Below the pieces are notes generated by a model, which made no database searches, had not been told where the DNA came from, and was given only the letters and a program-made list of their open reading frames with translations. A DNA stretch of 64,000 nt, from contig NZ_JOFZ01000012.1 of the NCBI RefSeq assembly GCF_000721265.1, forward strand, positions 653,939 through 717,938, given 5' to 3'. Position 1 is the stretch's first letter. Every line of letters starts with the position of its first letter. Shown in pieces: positions 36,475 through 46,928 of the stretch. Both the position numbers and the translations under genes were made by a program. The DNA is from Streptomyces sp. NRRL F-5126 (GTDB lineage Bacteria; Actinomycetota; Actinomycetes; Streptomycetales; Streptomycetaceae).

Positions 36475-36690
36475 GCCCGGTGCTCTCCTGACTTCCCGAC
36501 GTCGTGTGTCCGCCCTGAACCGCTTCGACCCGGGGCCTCGACAGGGTATTCCGCCCCGGGGGAGGTATGCCAACCCGAGGCGTTCCGGTTCGGACGTTCA
36601 AAAAAACTGGTACACACAGGCAGCGGCAAGCTGGACAGACGAAAATTGACCTCCATATATTTGTACGCACATTCATCTATGGGAGGCTCC

Positions 36691-37656
36691 ATGCGTATCG
36701 CGGTGATGGGCACCGGCGGTATCGGCGGCTACTTCGGCGGCCGGCTGGCCGCGGCGGGACACGACGTGCTCTTCGTGGCCAGGGGCCGCCAGCTCGACGC
36801 GCTGCGCGACGGCGGTCTGCGCGTGCTGAGCCCGCTCGGGGACGTGCACATCCCCGAGGTCCAAGCCACGGACGACCCGTCGGGACACGCACCCGCCGAC
36901 TTCGTGCTGTTCGGCGTCAAGCTGTGGGACACCGCGTCGGCGGCGGAGCTCGTCAAGCCGCTGCTCGGCCCAGGCACCGCCGTCGCGTCGTTCCAGAACG
37001 GCGTCGTCAAGGACGACATCCTGCGCGATGTGCTCGGCGCCGAGCACATCGTGGGAGGCGTGTCCTACATCGCCGCCACCATCGCCGAGCCCGGCGTCAT
37101 CCGCCACTCGGGCTCCATGCAGAAGCTGGTGTTCGGCGAGTACGACGGCACCTCGTCCCCGCGCGTGCGGGCCTTCCGCGACGCGTGCGCGGACGCCGGC
37201 ATCGACGTCGAGGTGAGCGAGGGGATCGAGCGGGCCGTCTGGGAGAAGTTCGTCTTCCTCGTCGGCCTCTCGGGCACCACCACGCTCGCACGCTCCCCCA
37301 TCGGCCCGATCCGCGCCAACCCGCGCTCGCGCGCGTTCCTGCGCGGCGTGATGGACGAGGTCGTCCAGGTCGCGCGGGCGCAGGGGGTGGCGCTGCCGGC
37401 GGACTACGCGGACGACCGCATGGCCTTCGTCGACACCGTGCCGGACACCATGACGTCGTCGATGCACCACGACATCGAGCGCGGCAACCGGCTGGAGGTC
37501 GGCTGGCTCAGCGGCGACGTGGTCGAGCGCGGCGCCGCGCTCTCCGTCCCCACGCCGAACAACGGCGCGATCGCCGGCATGCTCGCCGTGCACGCCGATG
37601 GTCACGCCGCACAGGCCGGGGGCGGCACCGCCCGGAGCGAGGGCCGCACGGCGTGA
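36691..37656 (+). CDS. Ketopantoate-reductase-like 2-dehydropantoate/2-oxoacid reductase
   Basis: 321 residues. N-terminal dinucleotide fold MRIAVMGTGGIGGYFGGRLAAAGHDVLFVARG; catalytic Lys and Asn in the FGVKLWDTAS and VASFQNGV segments, and the ApbA C-terminal domain with WEKFVFLVGLSGTTTL and SSMHHDIERGNRLEVGWLSG. The fold is that of PanE/ApbA, but Streptomyces often has several, and pairing with an enolase-superfamily enzyme points to 2-oxoacid or sugar-acid metabolism over pantothenate. The ATG has GGGAGG five bases upstream. The preceding 115 bases are AT-rich for this genome. Confidence 0.87.
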   Translation: MRIAVMGTGGIGGYFGGRLAAAGHDVLFVARGRQLDALRDGGLRVLSPLGDVHIPEVQATDDPSGHAPADFVLFGVKLWDTASAAELVKPLLGPGTAVASFQNGVVKDDILRDVLGAEHIVGGVSYIAATIAEPGVIRHSGSMQKLVFGEYDGTSSPRVRAFRDACADAGIDVEVSEGIERAVWEKFVFLVGLSGTTTLARSPIGPIRANPRSRAFLRGVMDEVVQVARAQGVALPADYADDRMAFVDTVPDTMTSSMHHDIERGNRLEVGWLSGDVVERGAALSVPTPNNGAIAGMLAVHADGHAAQAGGGTARSEGRTA

Positions 37657-38741
37657 ACGGGCCGACCGTGCGCTCCGTCGAGGCCACGCCGGTCCTGCTG
37701 CCGATGCGCAGGCCGCTCGGCACCAGCGCCAGCAGCATCGGCGAGGCGCCGATGGTGCTCATCGACCTCCGCACCGAGGAGGGCCTGACGGGCCGCTCGT
37801 ACCTGTTCTGCTACGCCGAGGCGCTCGCCCACGCGGTGGTGACGCTGGTGCGGGACGCGGGCGCCCGGCTGGCCGGCGCCCCGGCCGAGCCCGCCGCCTG
37901 CCGGCGGACGCTGTCCGCCCACTTCAAGCTGGTGGGCGTGCGCGGGCCTGTCGCGTCCGTACTCGCGGGGGTCGACGCGGCGTGCTGGGACGCGCTGGCG
38001 CAGGCCGCGGGCCTGCCGCTGGCCCGGCTGCTCGGCGCCGCGCCGCGTCCCGTCCCCGCCTACAACAGCAACGGCCTGGGGCTGCTGCCGGCGGATGCCG
38101 CGGCGGACGAGGCGCTGGAGCTGGCCGCCGAGGGCTTCTCCGCCGTCAAGATGCGGCTCGGCCGGCCCTCGGCGCGCGACGACCTCGCCGCCGTCCGCGC
38201 GGTACGCGCCGCCCTGCCCGAACACGTCGCCGTGATGGCCGACTTCAACCAGGCGCTGTCGCTCGCGGAGGCCCAGGACCGCTGCCGGGCACTGGACGAC
38301 GAGGGGCTGTACTGGATCGAGGAGCCGGTGCGCCACGACGACCACGAGGGGACGGCCCGCCTGGCGGCGGCGCTGCGCACGCCCGTCCAGGCCGGCGAGA
38401 ACCTCACCGGGCCCCGTGCGATGGCCCGCTCGCTGCGGCTCGGCGCGAGTGACTACGTGATGACCGACCTCGACCGCATCGGCGGAGTCAGCGGATGGCG
38501 CGACGCGGCGGCGCTGGCCGACGTGTCCGGCGTGCCGATGTCGTCCCACCTGTACCCGGAGGTGAGCGCCCAGCTGCTGGCGGCGACGCCGACGGCCCAC
38601 TGGCTCGAGTACGTCGACTGGGCAGGACCCGTGCTCGAAACGCCCCTGCGGATCGCCGACGGGTGCGCGGTGCCGTCCGAGTACCCGGGCAGCGGCCTGC
38701 GCTGGGACGCGCGCGCCGTCGCGCACCACAGGATGGACTGA
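37653..38741 (+). CDS. Enolase-superfamily enzyme (mandelate racemase/muconate lactonizing type)
   Basis: 362 residues. The capping domain (VRSVEATPVLLPMRRPLG) is followed by the barrel with the expected catalytic set: KMR motif Lys in FSAVKMRLGRP, metal ligands Asp in VMADFNQALS, Glu in YWIEEPVRHDD and Glu in PVQAGENLTG, and a base/His region MSSHLYPEVSAQ. The superfamily abstracts a proton alpha to a carboxylate; this member could be a racemase or acid-sugar dehydratase. The GTG start overlaps the stop of the reductase gene (GTGA), so both act together. Confidence 0.9.
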   Translation: MNGPTVRSVEATPVLLPMRRPLGTSASSIGEAPMVLIDLRTEEGLTGRSYLFCYAEALAHAVVTLVRDAGARLAGAPAEPAACRRTLSAHFKLVGVRGPVASVLAGVDAACWDALAQAAGLPLARLLGAAPRPVPAYNSNGLGLLPADAAADEALELAAEGFSAVKMRLGRPSARDDLAAVRAVRAALPEHVAVMADFNQALSLAEAQDRCRALDDEGLYWIEEPVRHDDHEGTARLAAALRTPVQAGENLTGPRAMARSLRLGASDYVMTDLDRIGGVSGWRDAAALADVSGVPMSSHLYPEVSAQLLAATPTAHWLEYVDWAGPVLETPLRIADGCAVPSEYPGSGLRWDARAVAHHRMD

Positions 38742-38761
38742 GGCGCGTGCGGGCGGCCCGC

Positions 38762-38778
38762 CCGGGCCGCGGGCCCGG
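38762..38778. terminator. Hairpin between convergent enolase-like gene and recO
   Basis: CCGGGCC-GCG-GGCCCGG, a perfect seven-bp stem in the 40-base gap where the two transcripts meet; likely bidirectional. Confidence 0.55.
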
Positions 38779-38781
38779 CTC

Positions 38782-39570
38782 CTAGGCGCGGCCCCGGACG
38801 TCGTGTGCGGCGCTTCGGCCGTGGCCCGTCTCCACATACCTCAGGGAGCGCAGCCCGCGCTCCAGGTGCCAGTGCAGGTAGGCGGAGACCAGCCCGCTGC
38901 CCTCCCTGACGTGGCGCGCCTCGCACGCGTCGGCGGTGGGCCAGTCGCCCGTCAGCAGGGCGCCGAGCAGGGCCACCGCCTCTGACGACGGCACGACGCT
39001 GCCGGGGACCCGGCAGTCGCCGCAGACGATCCCGCCCGAGGCGACGGAGAAGAACCGGTTGGGGCCGTCGAGGCCGCACTTCGCGCAGTTCTCGAAGCTG
39101 GGCGCGTACCCGTTGACGGCGAGCGAGCGCAGCAGGAACGCGTCGAGGATCAGGTTCGGCGCGTGCTCGCCGCGTGCCAGGGTGCGCAGGGCGCCGACCA
39201 GCAGCAGGTACTGCTGGACCGCGGGCTCGCCCTCGTGGTCGGTGAACCGCTCGGCCGTCTCCAGCATGGCCGTGCCGGCCGTGTACCTGGCGTAGTCGGT
39301 GACGATGCCGCCGCCGTAGGGCGCGATCGTCTCGCTCTGGGTGCACAGCGGCAGCCCGCGGCCGATCAGCTCGCTGCCGCGCGCGAAGAACTGCACGTCG
39401 ACGTGGGAGAACGGTTCGAGCCGCGCCCCGAACTTCGACTTCGTGCGCCGCACTCCGCGCGCGACGGCGCGCACGCGGCCGTGCCCGCGGGTCAGGAGCG
39501 TGATGATGCGGTCGGCCTCACCGAGCTTCTGGGTCCGCAGCACGACACCGTCGTCCCGGAACAGACTCAT
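38782..39570 (-). CDS. recO: DNA repair protein RecO
   Basis: 262 residues. Recombination mediator that helps load RecA on SSB-coated gaps. N-terminal OB-fold (MSLFRDDGVVLRTQKLGEADRIITLLTRGHGRVRAVARGVRR) and a C-terminal helical domain with a zinc site CAKCG...CGDCR (near 165-185). The C-terminal 15 residues after RSLRYVETGHG are variable. It sits downstream of uppS in the same order as in S. coelicolor, here separated by the reductase/enolase pair. Confidence 0.94.
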   Translation of the reverse strand: MSLFRDDGVVLRTQKLGEADRIITLLTRGHGRVRAVARGVRRTKSKFGARLEPFSHVDVQFFARGSELIGRGLPLCTQSETIAPYGGGIVTDYARYTAGTAMLETAERFTDHEGEPAVQQYLLLVGALRTLARGEHAPNLILDAFLLRSLAVNGYAPSFENCAKCGLDGPNRFFSVASGGIVCGDCRVPGSVVPSSEAVALLGALLTGDWPTADACEARHVREGSGLVSAYLHWHLERGLRSLRYVETGHGRSAAHDVRGRA

Positions 39571-39628
39571 GCCCTCATTCTTCCGTACGCTGGCGCGGAC
39601 GTGCTCTCCGGTGGCGGGGCGAGGTGCC

Positions 39629-40309
39629 TCAGGCGTCCGGTCCCACCGGCCTGACCAGGCCCGACTCGTATGCCGCGATGACCAGTTGGGCGCGATCGCG
39701 GGCCGCGAGCTTGCCCATGATGCGGCTGACGTGGGTCTTGGCGGTCAGCGGGCTCAGGCCGAGGACGTCGGCGATCTCCGCGTTGTTCAGGCCGCGCGCG
39801 ACGAGTGCGAGCACGCCGCGCTCCCGCTCCGAGAGCGCCGCGAGCGCGGCCGGGGCGTCCGTGAGGGATGCGGGGGCCTCCGGCGCCTTCAGCGCGCGGG
39901 CGATCAGCCGCGCCGTGGGACCGGGCGAGAGCAGTGCGTCCCCCGCGGCGACCGTGCGGATGGCGTCCAGCAGCTCGGCTGGCCTGGTGTCCTTCACGAG
40001 GAAGCCGGAGGCCCCTGCGCGCAGGGCGTCCATCACGTACTCCTCCGTGTCGTAGGTGGTCAGGACGAGCACCCTGACGCCTGCCAGGTCCTCGTCCATG
40101 GAGATCAGCCGGGTGGCCTCGATCCCGTCCAGATCGGGCATCCTGATGTCCATCACCACCAGGTCGGCTCGCCCGGACCGGGCGAGCGCCAGCGCCTCGC
40201 ACCCGGTGGCGGCCTCGCCGACGACGGTCATGTCCTGTGCGGAGCCGACGAGCATGGCGAACGCCGAGCGCACCAGCGTCTGGTCGTCCGCGAGCAGCAC
40301 CCGGATCAC
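39629..40309 (-). CDS. NarL/LuxR-type response regulator
   Basis: 226 residues. Receiver domain with acidic Asp8-Asp9, phospho-acceptor Asp54 in VVMDIRMPD, conserved Thr in VLTTYDT and Lys in GFLVKDT. LuxR helix-turn-helix at about 155-215 (LSERERGVLALVARGLNNAEIADVLGLSPLTAKTHVSRIMGKL). The GTG start overlaps the stop of the kinase gene (GTGA), so kinase and regulator are one unit. The MMPL transporter gene 90 bases upstream of the kinase is the likely target, since it shares the strand. Confidence 0.94.
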   Translation of the reverse strand: MIRVLLADDQTLVRSAFAMLVGSAQDMTVVGEAATGCEALALARSGRADLVVMDIRMPDLDGIEATRLISMDEDLAGVRVLVLTTYDTEEYVMDALRAGASGFLVKDTRPAELLDAIRTVAAGDALLSPGPTARLIARALKAPEAPASLTDAPAALAALSERERGVLALVARGLNNAEIADVLGLSPLTAKTHVSRIMGKLAARDRAQLVIAAYESGLVRPVGPDA

Positions 40310-41607
40310 GGCCTGCCTCCTTCGTCCGCCGCGGCGGTGCGATCCCCCTGCTCCAGAGGCAGCAGTGCCTCGACGGCGAACCCGCCGCCTGCGCGGGGCC
40401 CGGCCGTCAGGGAGCCGCCGACGCTGCGTGCGCGCTCGCGCATGCCGAGGATCCCATAGCCGCCCGTGACGTCCCCGCCTGTGGCGGTGTCGCGGGCCGC
40501 CCCTGAACCGTCGTCGACGATCCCGACGCGGAGCGCGCCGCCGCGGCGTTCCACCGTCACCTCCGTGCGGGCGCCGGGCCCTGCATGGCGGGCGGCGTTG
40601 GTCAGCGACTCCTGGACGATGCGGTACGCGGCGGCGTCGACCGCGGGCGGCACGACCGCCCCGCCGGTGCCGTGCAGCGTCAGCCCGGCGCCGGCCGCGC
40701 GCACCAGGCCGGGCAGCGCGGCGAGGCCGGGCAGCGGCCCGCGGCCCTCCGCCGCGCCGCCGGCGAACTCCCCCGGCGCGTCGCAGCGCAGCACGTCGAG
40801 GGTGGCTTTGACCTCCGCTCGCGCCGTGCGGCAGGTGTCGGCGATCCCGTCCAGGGCAGCGGCGACGGCGGCGCGGTCCAGCCGCCCGGGGTCGGCCTCG
40901 AGGACGTGCGAGGCGACGGATGCCTGGACGCCGATCGTCGTGATCGAGTGGGCCAGCAGGTCGTGCAGGTCACGGGCGATCCGCAGGCGCTCCTGCGCGA
41001 CCCGGCGGGCCGCCTCCTCCTCGCGGGTGCGCTCGGCGCGTTCCGCCCGTTCGACGATGGAGGCGACGTACCCGCGGTAGATCCGCAGGTAGGCGCCGAG
41101 CAGGAACACCGAGGCCAGCCAGCCCGACACCTTCAGTGCCTCGAAGCCGGCGCCGGGATCGACGCCGAGCTGGATCCCGACGTTCAGGCAGACGACCGCG
41201 ACCGCGATCAGCAGCGTGCGCAGCGGCCTGACCGTGGCGGCCACCGTGTAGATCATCACCAGGGAGGCGGGCAGCGCGGCGGGGTGGTCGTACCGCAGTG
41301 CGTGGTACGACGCGACGAAGACCACCATGGCCGCCAGGGCGGCCATGGTGTGGCGCCGCCGCCACACCAGCGGCAGCACGCTCAAGGCCAGCAGCGCCCA
41401 GCCGGGGCCGTCCAGGGTGCGGCCGTTGTCCACGGCCAGGGCCAGCAGCGCGGACAGCGCCATCAGGGCGAGGGCGAGCAGTCCGTCGGCCCGCAGAGGA
41501 TGGGGAGCGTCCGCGGGGTCGCGGCCGACGGCGGCCAGGACGCGCAGCCCGCGGCTGCCCTGCACGACGGCGGCCGTCCTGCCGGTGGGGGTGGTCGTGG
41601 TGTCCAC
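40306..41607 (-). CDS. Sensor histidine kinase (NarL-partner, HisKA_3 type)
   Basis: 433 residues. About five membrane helices in the N-terminal half (LLALALMALSALLALAV, GWALLALSVLPLVW, MAALAAMVVFVASYHAL, TLLIAVAVVCLNVGIQLG, SGWLASVFLLGAYL), then the dimerisation/phospho-acceptor helix RIARDLHDLLAHSITTIGVQ (His near 215) and an ATPase domain (NAARHAGPGARTEV, GIVDDGSGAARD, GGYGILGMRERA). No extracellular sensor domain is evident, so it probably senses in the membrane. GTG start. Coupled to the response regulator. Confidence 0.93.
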   Translation of the reverse strand: MDTTTTPTGRTAAVVQGSRGLRVLAAVGRDPADAPHPLRADGLLALALMALSALLALAVDNGRTLDGPGWALLALSVLPLVWRRRHTMAALAAMVVFVASYHALRYDHPAALPASLVMIYTVAATVRPLRTLLIAVAVVCLNVGIQLGVDPGAGFEALKVSGWLASVFLLGAYLRIYRGYVASIVERAERAERTREEEAARRVAQERLRIARDLHDLLAHSITTIGVQASVASHVLEADPGRLDRAAVAAALDGIADTCRTARAEVKATLDVLRCDAPGEFAGGAAEGRGPLPGLAALPGLVRAAGAGLTLHGTGGAVVPPAVDAAAYRIVQESLTNAARHAGPGARTEVTVERRGGALRVGIVDDGSGAARDTATGGDVTGGYGILGMRERARSVGGSLTAGPRAGGGFAVEALLPLEQGDRTAAADEGGRP

Positions 41608-41698
41608 GGGGTCATCCTCGGGGAAAGGGGCGCCTCCTCGCGAGGGCGGTCCCGGTGCGTGCGACGGAGGCGGGAGCGCGCCGCCCGTCCCGGCGTGG

Positions 41699-43780
41699 CT
41701 ACGCCGCAGTGTGTTCGCCGGCCCGGGCCTGTTGCGGACGGGTCGCGTGCCTGGTCGTGCCCGGCCACCAGAGCCGGTCGCCGAGCAGCAGGCTCGCCGA
41801 GGTCACCAGCCAGGTCCTGACGAGGAACGTGTCCAGCAGGACGCCGACGGCGATCACCAGGCCGGTCTCGACCATCATCACCAGGGGCAGCGTCGTCAGC
41901 ACGGAGAACGTCGCCGCCAGCACGATGCCCGCCGACGCGATGACGCCGCCCGTGGTGCGCAGCGCCGCGAGCACCGCCCCGTCCGCGGTCGCACCACGCG
42001 CCCGCTCCTCGCGCGTTCTGTGCATCAGGAAGATGCCGTAGTCGACACCGAGCGCCACCAGGAAGACGAACGTGAGCAGCGGCAGGCTGGGATCCGTGCC
42101 CGCGAAGCCGAGAACGTGGCCGAACAGCAGGGAGCCGATGCCGAGTGCCGCGGCCCACACCGCCGCGACGGCGGCGACCAGGATCAGCGGGGCGACGACG
42201 GAGCGCAGCAGGGCCCCGAGGATGAGCAGGACGACGGCGAGCACGAGCGGCACGACGATCCGCAGGTCTCTCGCGTCGGTGGACTGCTGGTCCAGCCGCT
42301 GGGCGATGGTGCCGCCCACGTAAGTGCCCGGCACCCGGCCCTCGTGGGCGCGCAGGGTGGTGACCGTCGTGGTCTCCGCGGCGGAGCCCGGCGCTGCGCG
42401 CGGGAGCACCAGCAGTTCCGTCCAGCCCTTCCCCGAGCGGGTGGCGCGGGCCGAGCCCACGCCGGGGGTGGCCCGCGCGGCGTCCAGGGCCTGCTGGGCC
42501 CGCGGGGTCGCGGTGACGACGGGGATCGGGTCACCCTGCCCGCCGGGGAAGGCGGCGTCGGCGGTGCGCAGGGCGGCCACCGACTCGGGTGGCGAGGTGA
42601 AGCCGTCCAGCTGTCCGAGCGTTCCCGGACCATCCAGGCTGCCGAGGGCCAGGGCACCGAGCAGCACCGCGCCGCCTGCCAGCACCGCGGCGGGGCGGCG
42701 GCCGGCGCGGGCGCCGACCGCGGCGAAGAACGTACGGCGGCCCCGGCGGGGCGCGTGCGGCTCGCTGCCGTACACCGGTACCAGCGGCCAGAACACCCGG
42801 CGTCCGAGCACGACGAGCAGGGCGGGCAGCAGCGTCGTCATCGCGGCGAGCGCGCACAGCACACCGACGGCGCCGACGGGCCCGAGCCCGCGTGAGCTGT
42901 TGAGACCGGCGGCGAGCAGGCACAGCAGGCCCGCGACGACGGTGCCTCCCGACGCGAGGAGCGCGGGACCGCAGCCGCGCAGCGCCGCGCGCATCGCGTC
43001 GTACGGCCGGCGCACCCGCCGCAGCTCCTCGCGGTAGCGGGAGACGAGCAGCAGGGCGTAGTCGGTGCCCGCGCCGAACACGAGGACCGTCATGATCCCG
43101 CCGCTCTGCCCAGTCACGGTGAGGCCGGTCCACTGGACGAGCCCGTACACGATGCCTCTCGTGGTGATCGCGGCGACGCCCACGCTCAGCAGCGGGAAGA
43201 ACCACAGGAGCGGGCTTCGGTAGGTGAGGACGAGCAGGACGGCCACGACGAGCGCGGTGGCGATCACCAGGGTGAGGTCGATGGAGCCGAAGACGGCCCC
43301 GGTGTCACTGCGCAGCGCTGCCGGACCCGTGACCCGCGCGGTGAGCCCGTGCGCGCCGTTCACCTGTTCCCGCGCCGAGTCGACGAGGGCGTCCTGGGCC
43401 TCGTCGCCGCTGCCCGCCGCGGTGGTCGAGATCAGGTACACCTCGGTCGTGCCGTCGTGCGACACCCGGGGCGTGGGCGATGCGTCGAGGTGCTGCCCGG
43501 AGACGACACGGTCCACCTGCTGTCCTGCCACGACGCGGTCGGCCCGGGTCAGGCCGCCCGCGCGGTGGTAGACGAGTTCGAGCCGGGTGGCGTCGCTGCC
43601 GGGCAGTTCGGCCTGTACGGAGGCGACGCGGGTGGAATCGGCGCTCGACGGAAGGTAGTCCACGGCGCTGTCCGTCTGGACGGACGTCAGGTGGATGGCC
43701 GAGGGCGCGCAGACGGCGAGGGCCGCGGCCCAGAAGGCGATGACGGCCCACGGCAGTGCGCGGCGGATTCCTGGGGTCAT
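41699..43780 (-). CDS. MMPL-family (RND-type) membrane transporter
   Basis: 693 residues with the two-fold RND plan: helix 1 (RALPWAVIAFWAAALAVCAP), a large loop, helices 2-6, a second loop starting around GTLGQLDGFTSPPESVAALRTADAAFP, and helices 8-12. Conserved charged motifs are GAGTDYALLLVSRYREELRR in the first half and ALGVDYGIFLMHRTREERAR in the second. MMPL proteins of actinobacteria export lipids or antibiotics. It is transcribed just ahead of the kinase/regulator genes, which may control it. Confidence 0.92.
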   Translation of the reverse strand: MTPGIRRALPWAVIAFWAAALAVCAPSAIHLTSVQTDSAVDYLPSSADSTRVASVQAELPGSDATRLELVYHRAGGLTRADRVVAGQQVDRVVSGQHLDASPTPRVSHDGTTEVYLISTTAAGSGDEAQDALVDSAREQVNGAHGLTARVTGPAALRSDTGAVFGSIDLTLVIATALVVAVLLVLTYRSPLLWFFPLLSVGVAAITTRGIVYGLVQWTGLTVTGQSGGIMTVLVFGAGTDYALLLVSRYREELRRVRRPYDAMRAALRGCGPALLASGGTVVAGLLCLLAAGLNSSRGLGPVGAVGVLCALAAMTTLLPALLVVLGRRVFWPLVPVYGSEPHAPRRGRRTFFAAVGARAGRRPAAVLAGGAVLLGALALGSLDGPGTLGQLDGFTSPPESVAALRTADAAFPGGQGDPIPVVTATPRAQQALDAARATPGVGSARATRSGKGWTELLVLPRAAPGSAAETTTVTTLRAHEGRVPGTYVGGTIAQRLDQQSTDARDLRIVVPLVLAVVLLILGALLRSVVAPLILVAAVAAVWAAALGIGSLLFGHVLGFAGTDPSLPLLTFVFLVALGVDYGIFLMHRTREERARGATADGAVLAALRTTGGVIASAGIVLAATFSVLTTLPLVMMVETGLVIAVGVLLDTFLVRTWLVTSASLLLGDRLWWPGTTRHATRPQQARAGEHTAA

Positions 43781-43935
43781 GCCCCCAGGCTCCCGTTCGC
43801 GACGGTCCCAACGCGTCGCACGGTGGGGCGACTTCCACCGTACGCCCCGGGGAGGCCGGCGGGCCGCTCTACTCCCCCGGGCGTACGGGAGGCGGCGGAA
43901 CCGGGCCGGGGAGGACCCTTGGTCCCGCTACGGGG

Positions 43936-44646
43936 TCAGGACGGCGTGCGCGACGCGGCCGCGAGCAGCCGCGTCGTGACCTCGGGCGCGAGCTGGAGCG
44001 CGCCGCCGACCGTCGCCAGCACCTCGCGTTCCGCCGGGCTGTACGCGCCGTCCGCGAGCGCGATCCGCGCGGCGCCCAGCACGATCGACTCGCGGCCCGG
44101 GGCCGCCAGGTGCGGTGCGAGCGGTTCGAGCGCCTCGTGCAGTTCGATGGCGAGCGCCGCGCCGCACGGGCCCGGGTCGGCGATGTACCGGCCGGTGTCC
44201 GCGGCGAGCGCGTCGACGAGCTCGGTCAGCTGGTCCTCCGTGCAGTCGTCGAAGCCGGCCTCCCTGACCGTGACGACCGCGGTCTCCCGCACCGGCCGCG
44301 AGGCCGTGCCGCCGGCCGCGAGCACGGCGAGCGCGACCGTGTGCACGGCGTCGCGCAGCATCGCGGAGAACCGTGCGGTGGTCGGGTGGTCGAGTACGTC
44401 CATCCCGAACCGGGCGCGGCAGGCCGCGCATTCCGCGACGGGGCCGGCGCTGCCGCGCGACATCAGGGGCACGCCGAGGAACGTGAAGCGGCGACGGCCG
44501 GTGCGGCGGCGGTAGTTGCGGTCGCCCCCGCAGTCGGGGCAGAAGAACTCCCCGTCGCCCACGGTCGACCATGAGGTGCGAACGCCGCACAGGCGCGGTT
44601 TCCGGCCGCTGGATCCTTGAGCTCGCAGCACGTCGCGCACCTCCAT
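43936..44646 (-). CDS. TerB-like protein with N-terminal zinc ribbon
   Basis: 236 residues. N-terminal Cys pairs FCPDCGGDRNYRRRTGRRRFTFLGVPL and ECAACRARFG form a zinc-ribbon-like unit, followed by an all-helical domain like TerB of tellurite resistance (STTARF region through LGAARIALADGAYSPAEREVLATVGGAL). The DGxxxxxE acidic pattern of TerB is visible there. Function is unknown. ATG at 44646 is taken; 14 upstream residues are possible but start without a ribosome site. Confidence 0.75.
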   Translation of the reverse strand: MEVRDVLRAQGSSGRKPRLCGVRTSWSTVGDGEFFCPDCGGDRNYRRRTGRRRFTFLGVPLMSRGSAGPVAECAACRARFGMDVLDHPTTARFSAMLRDAVHTVALAVLAAGGTASRPVRETAVVTVREAGFDDCTEDQLTELVDALAADTGRYIADPGPCGAALAIELHEALEPLAPHLAAPGRESIVLGAARIALADGAYSPAEREVLATVGGALQLAPEVTTRLLAAASRTPS

Positions 44647-44733
44647 AACGGTTCGGCATCTTCGCCGTGGACGTGATGTTAGCCACATCCCCGTAACTAC
44701 GTCAGTACCCAGTCACCAGTTCACCAGACATGG

Positions 44734-44771
44734 CCGAACCCCGCCCACCGGAGCCGGTGCGCGGGGTTCGG
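44734..44771 (-). terminator. leuA terminator hairpin
   Basis: CCGAACCCCGC (44734-44744) pairs perfectly with GCGGGGTTCGG (44761-44771); inside, CACCGG/CCGGTG pairs again, giving an almost continuous 17-bp stem. It is about 90 bases after the leuA stop. Confidence 0.8.
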
Positions 44772-44861
44772 GAAACCCTCAGGTCAGGGGTGTTGCCAGG
44801 GGGTCAGAAGCCGATCACTCTCGGCCATGTCACCCTCGGTGATCACTCGCGGACGGCGTGA

Positions 44862-46718
<1,857 letters not shown>

Positions 46719-46743
<25 letters not shown>

Positions 46744-46772
46744 CAGCTAAGGAGAAGCAGCCCGTAACGCAT
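46719..46772 (-). CDS. leu operon leader peptide
   Basis: 17-codon ORF MRYGLLLLSCRGEGLLS, with four successive Leu codons (CTG CTT CTC CTT) and two more near its end. It lies about 110 bases upstream of leuA on the same strand and is followed by inverted repeats. This is the design of an amino-acid attenuation leader: scarce Leu-tRNA stalls the ribosome and lets transcription proceed into leuA. The ATG has no strong ribosome site (TGCCCGCATC before it). Confidence 0.8.
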
Positions 46773-46928
46773 GATGCGGGCACTGTATCCCAGAGGGGCG
46801 CGTGGTGGGCGACGCGTATCAGCATGCGGGACCGTGCCGCCGGGGCCACCGCGGACCGAGGCGGCCCGCTTCCTGACGTCGCCCGGCCCCGGCGCGGGAG
46901 GCCCCGGACGGGGCGGCGCCCCGAGGGC

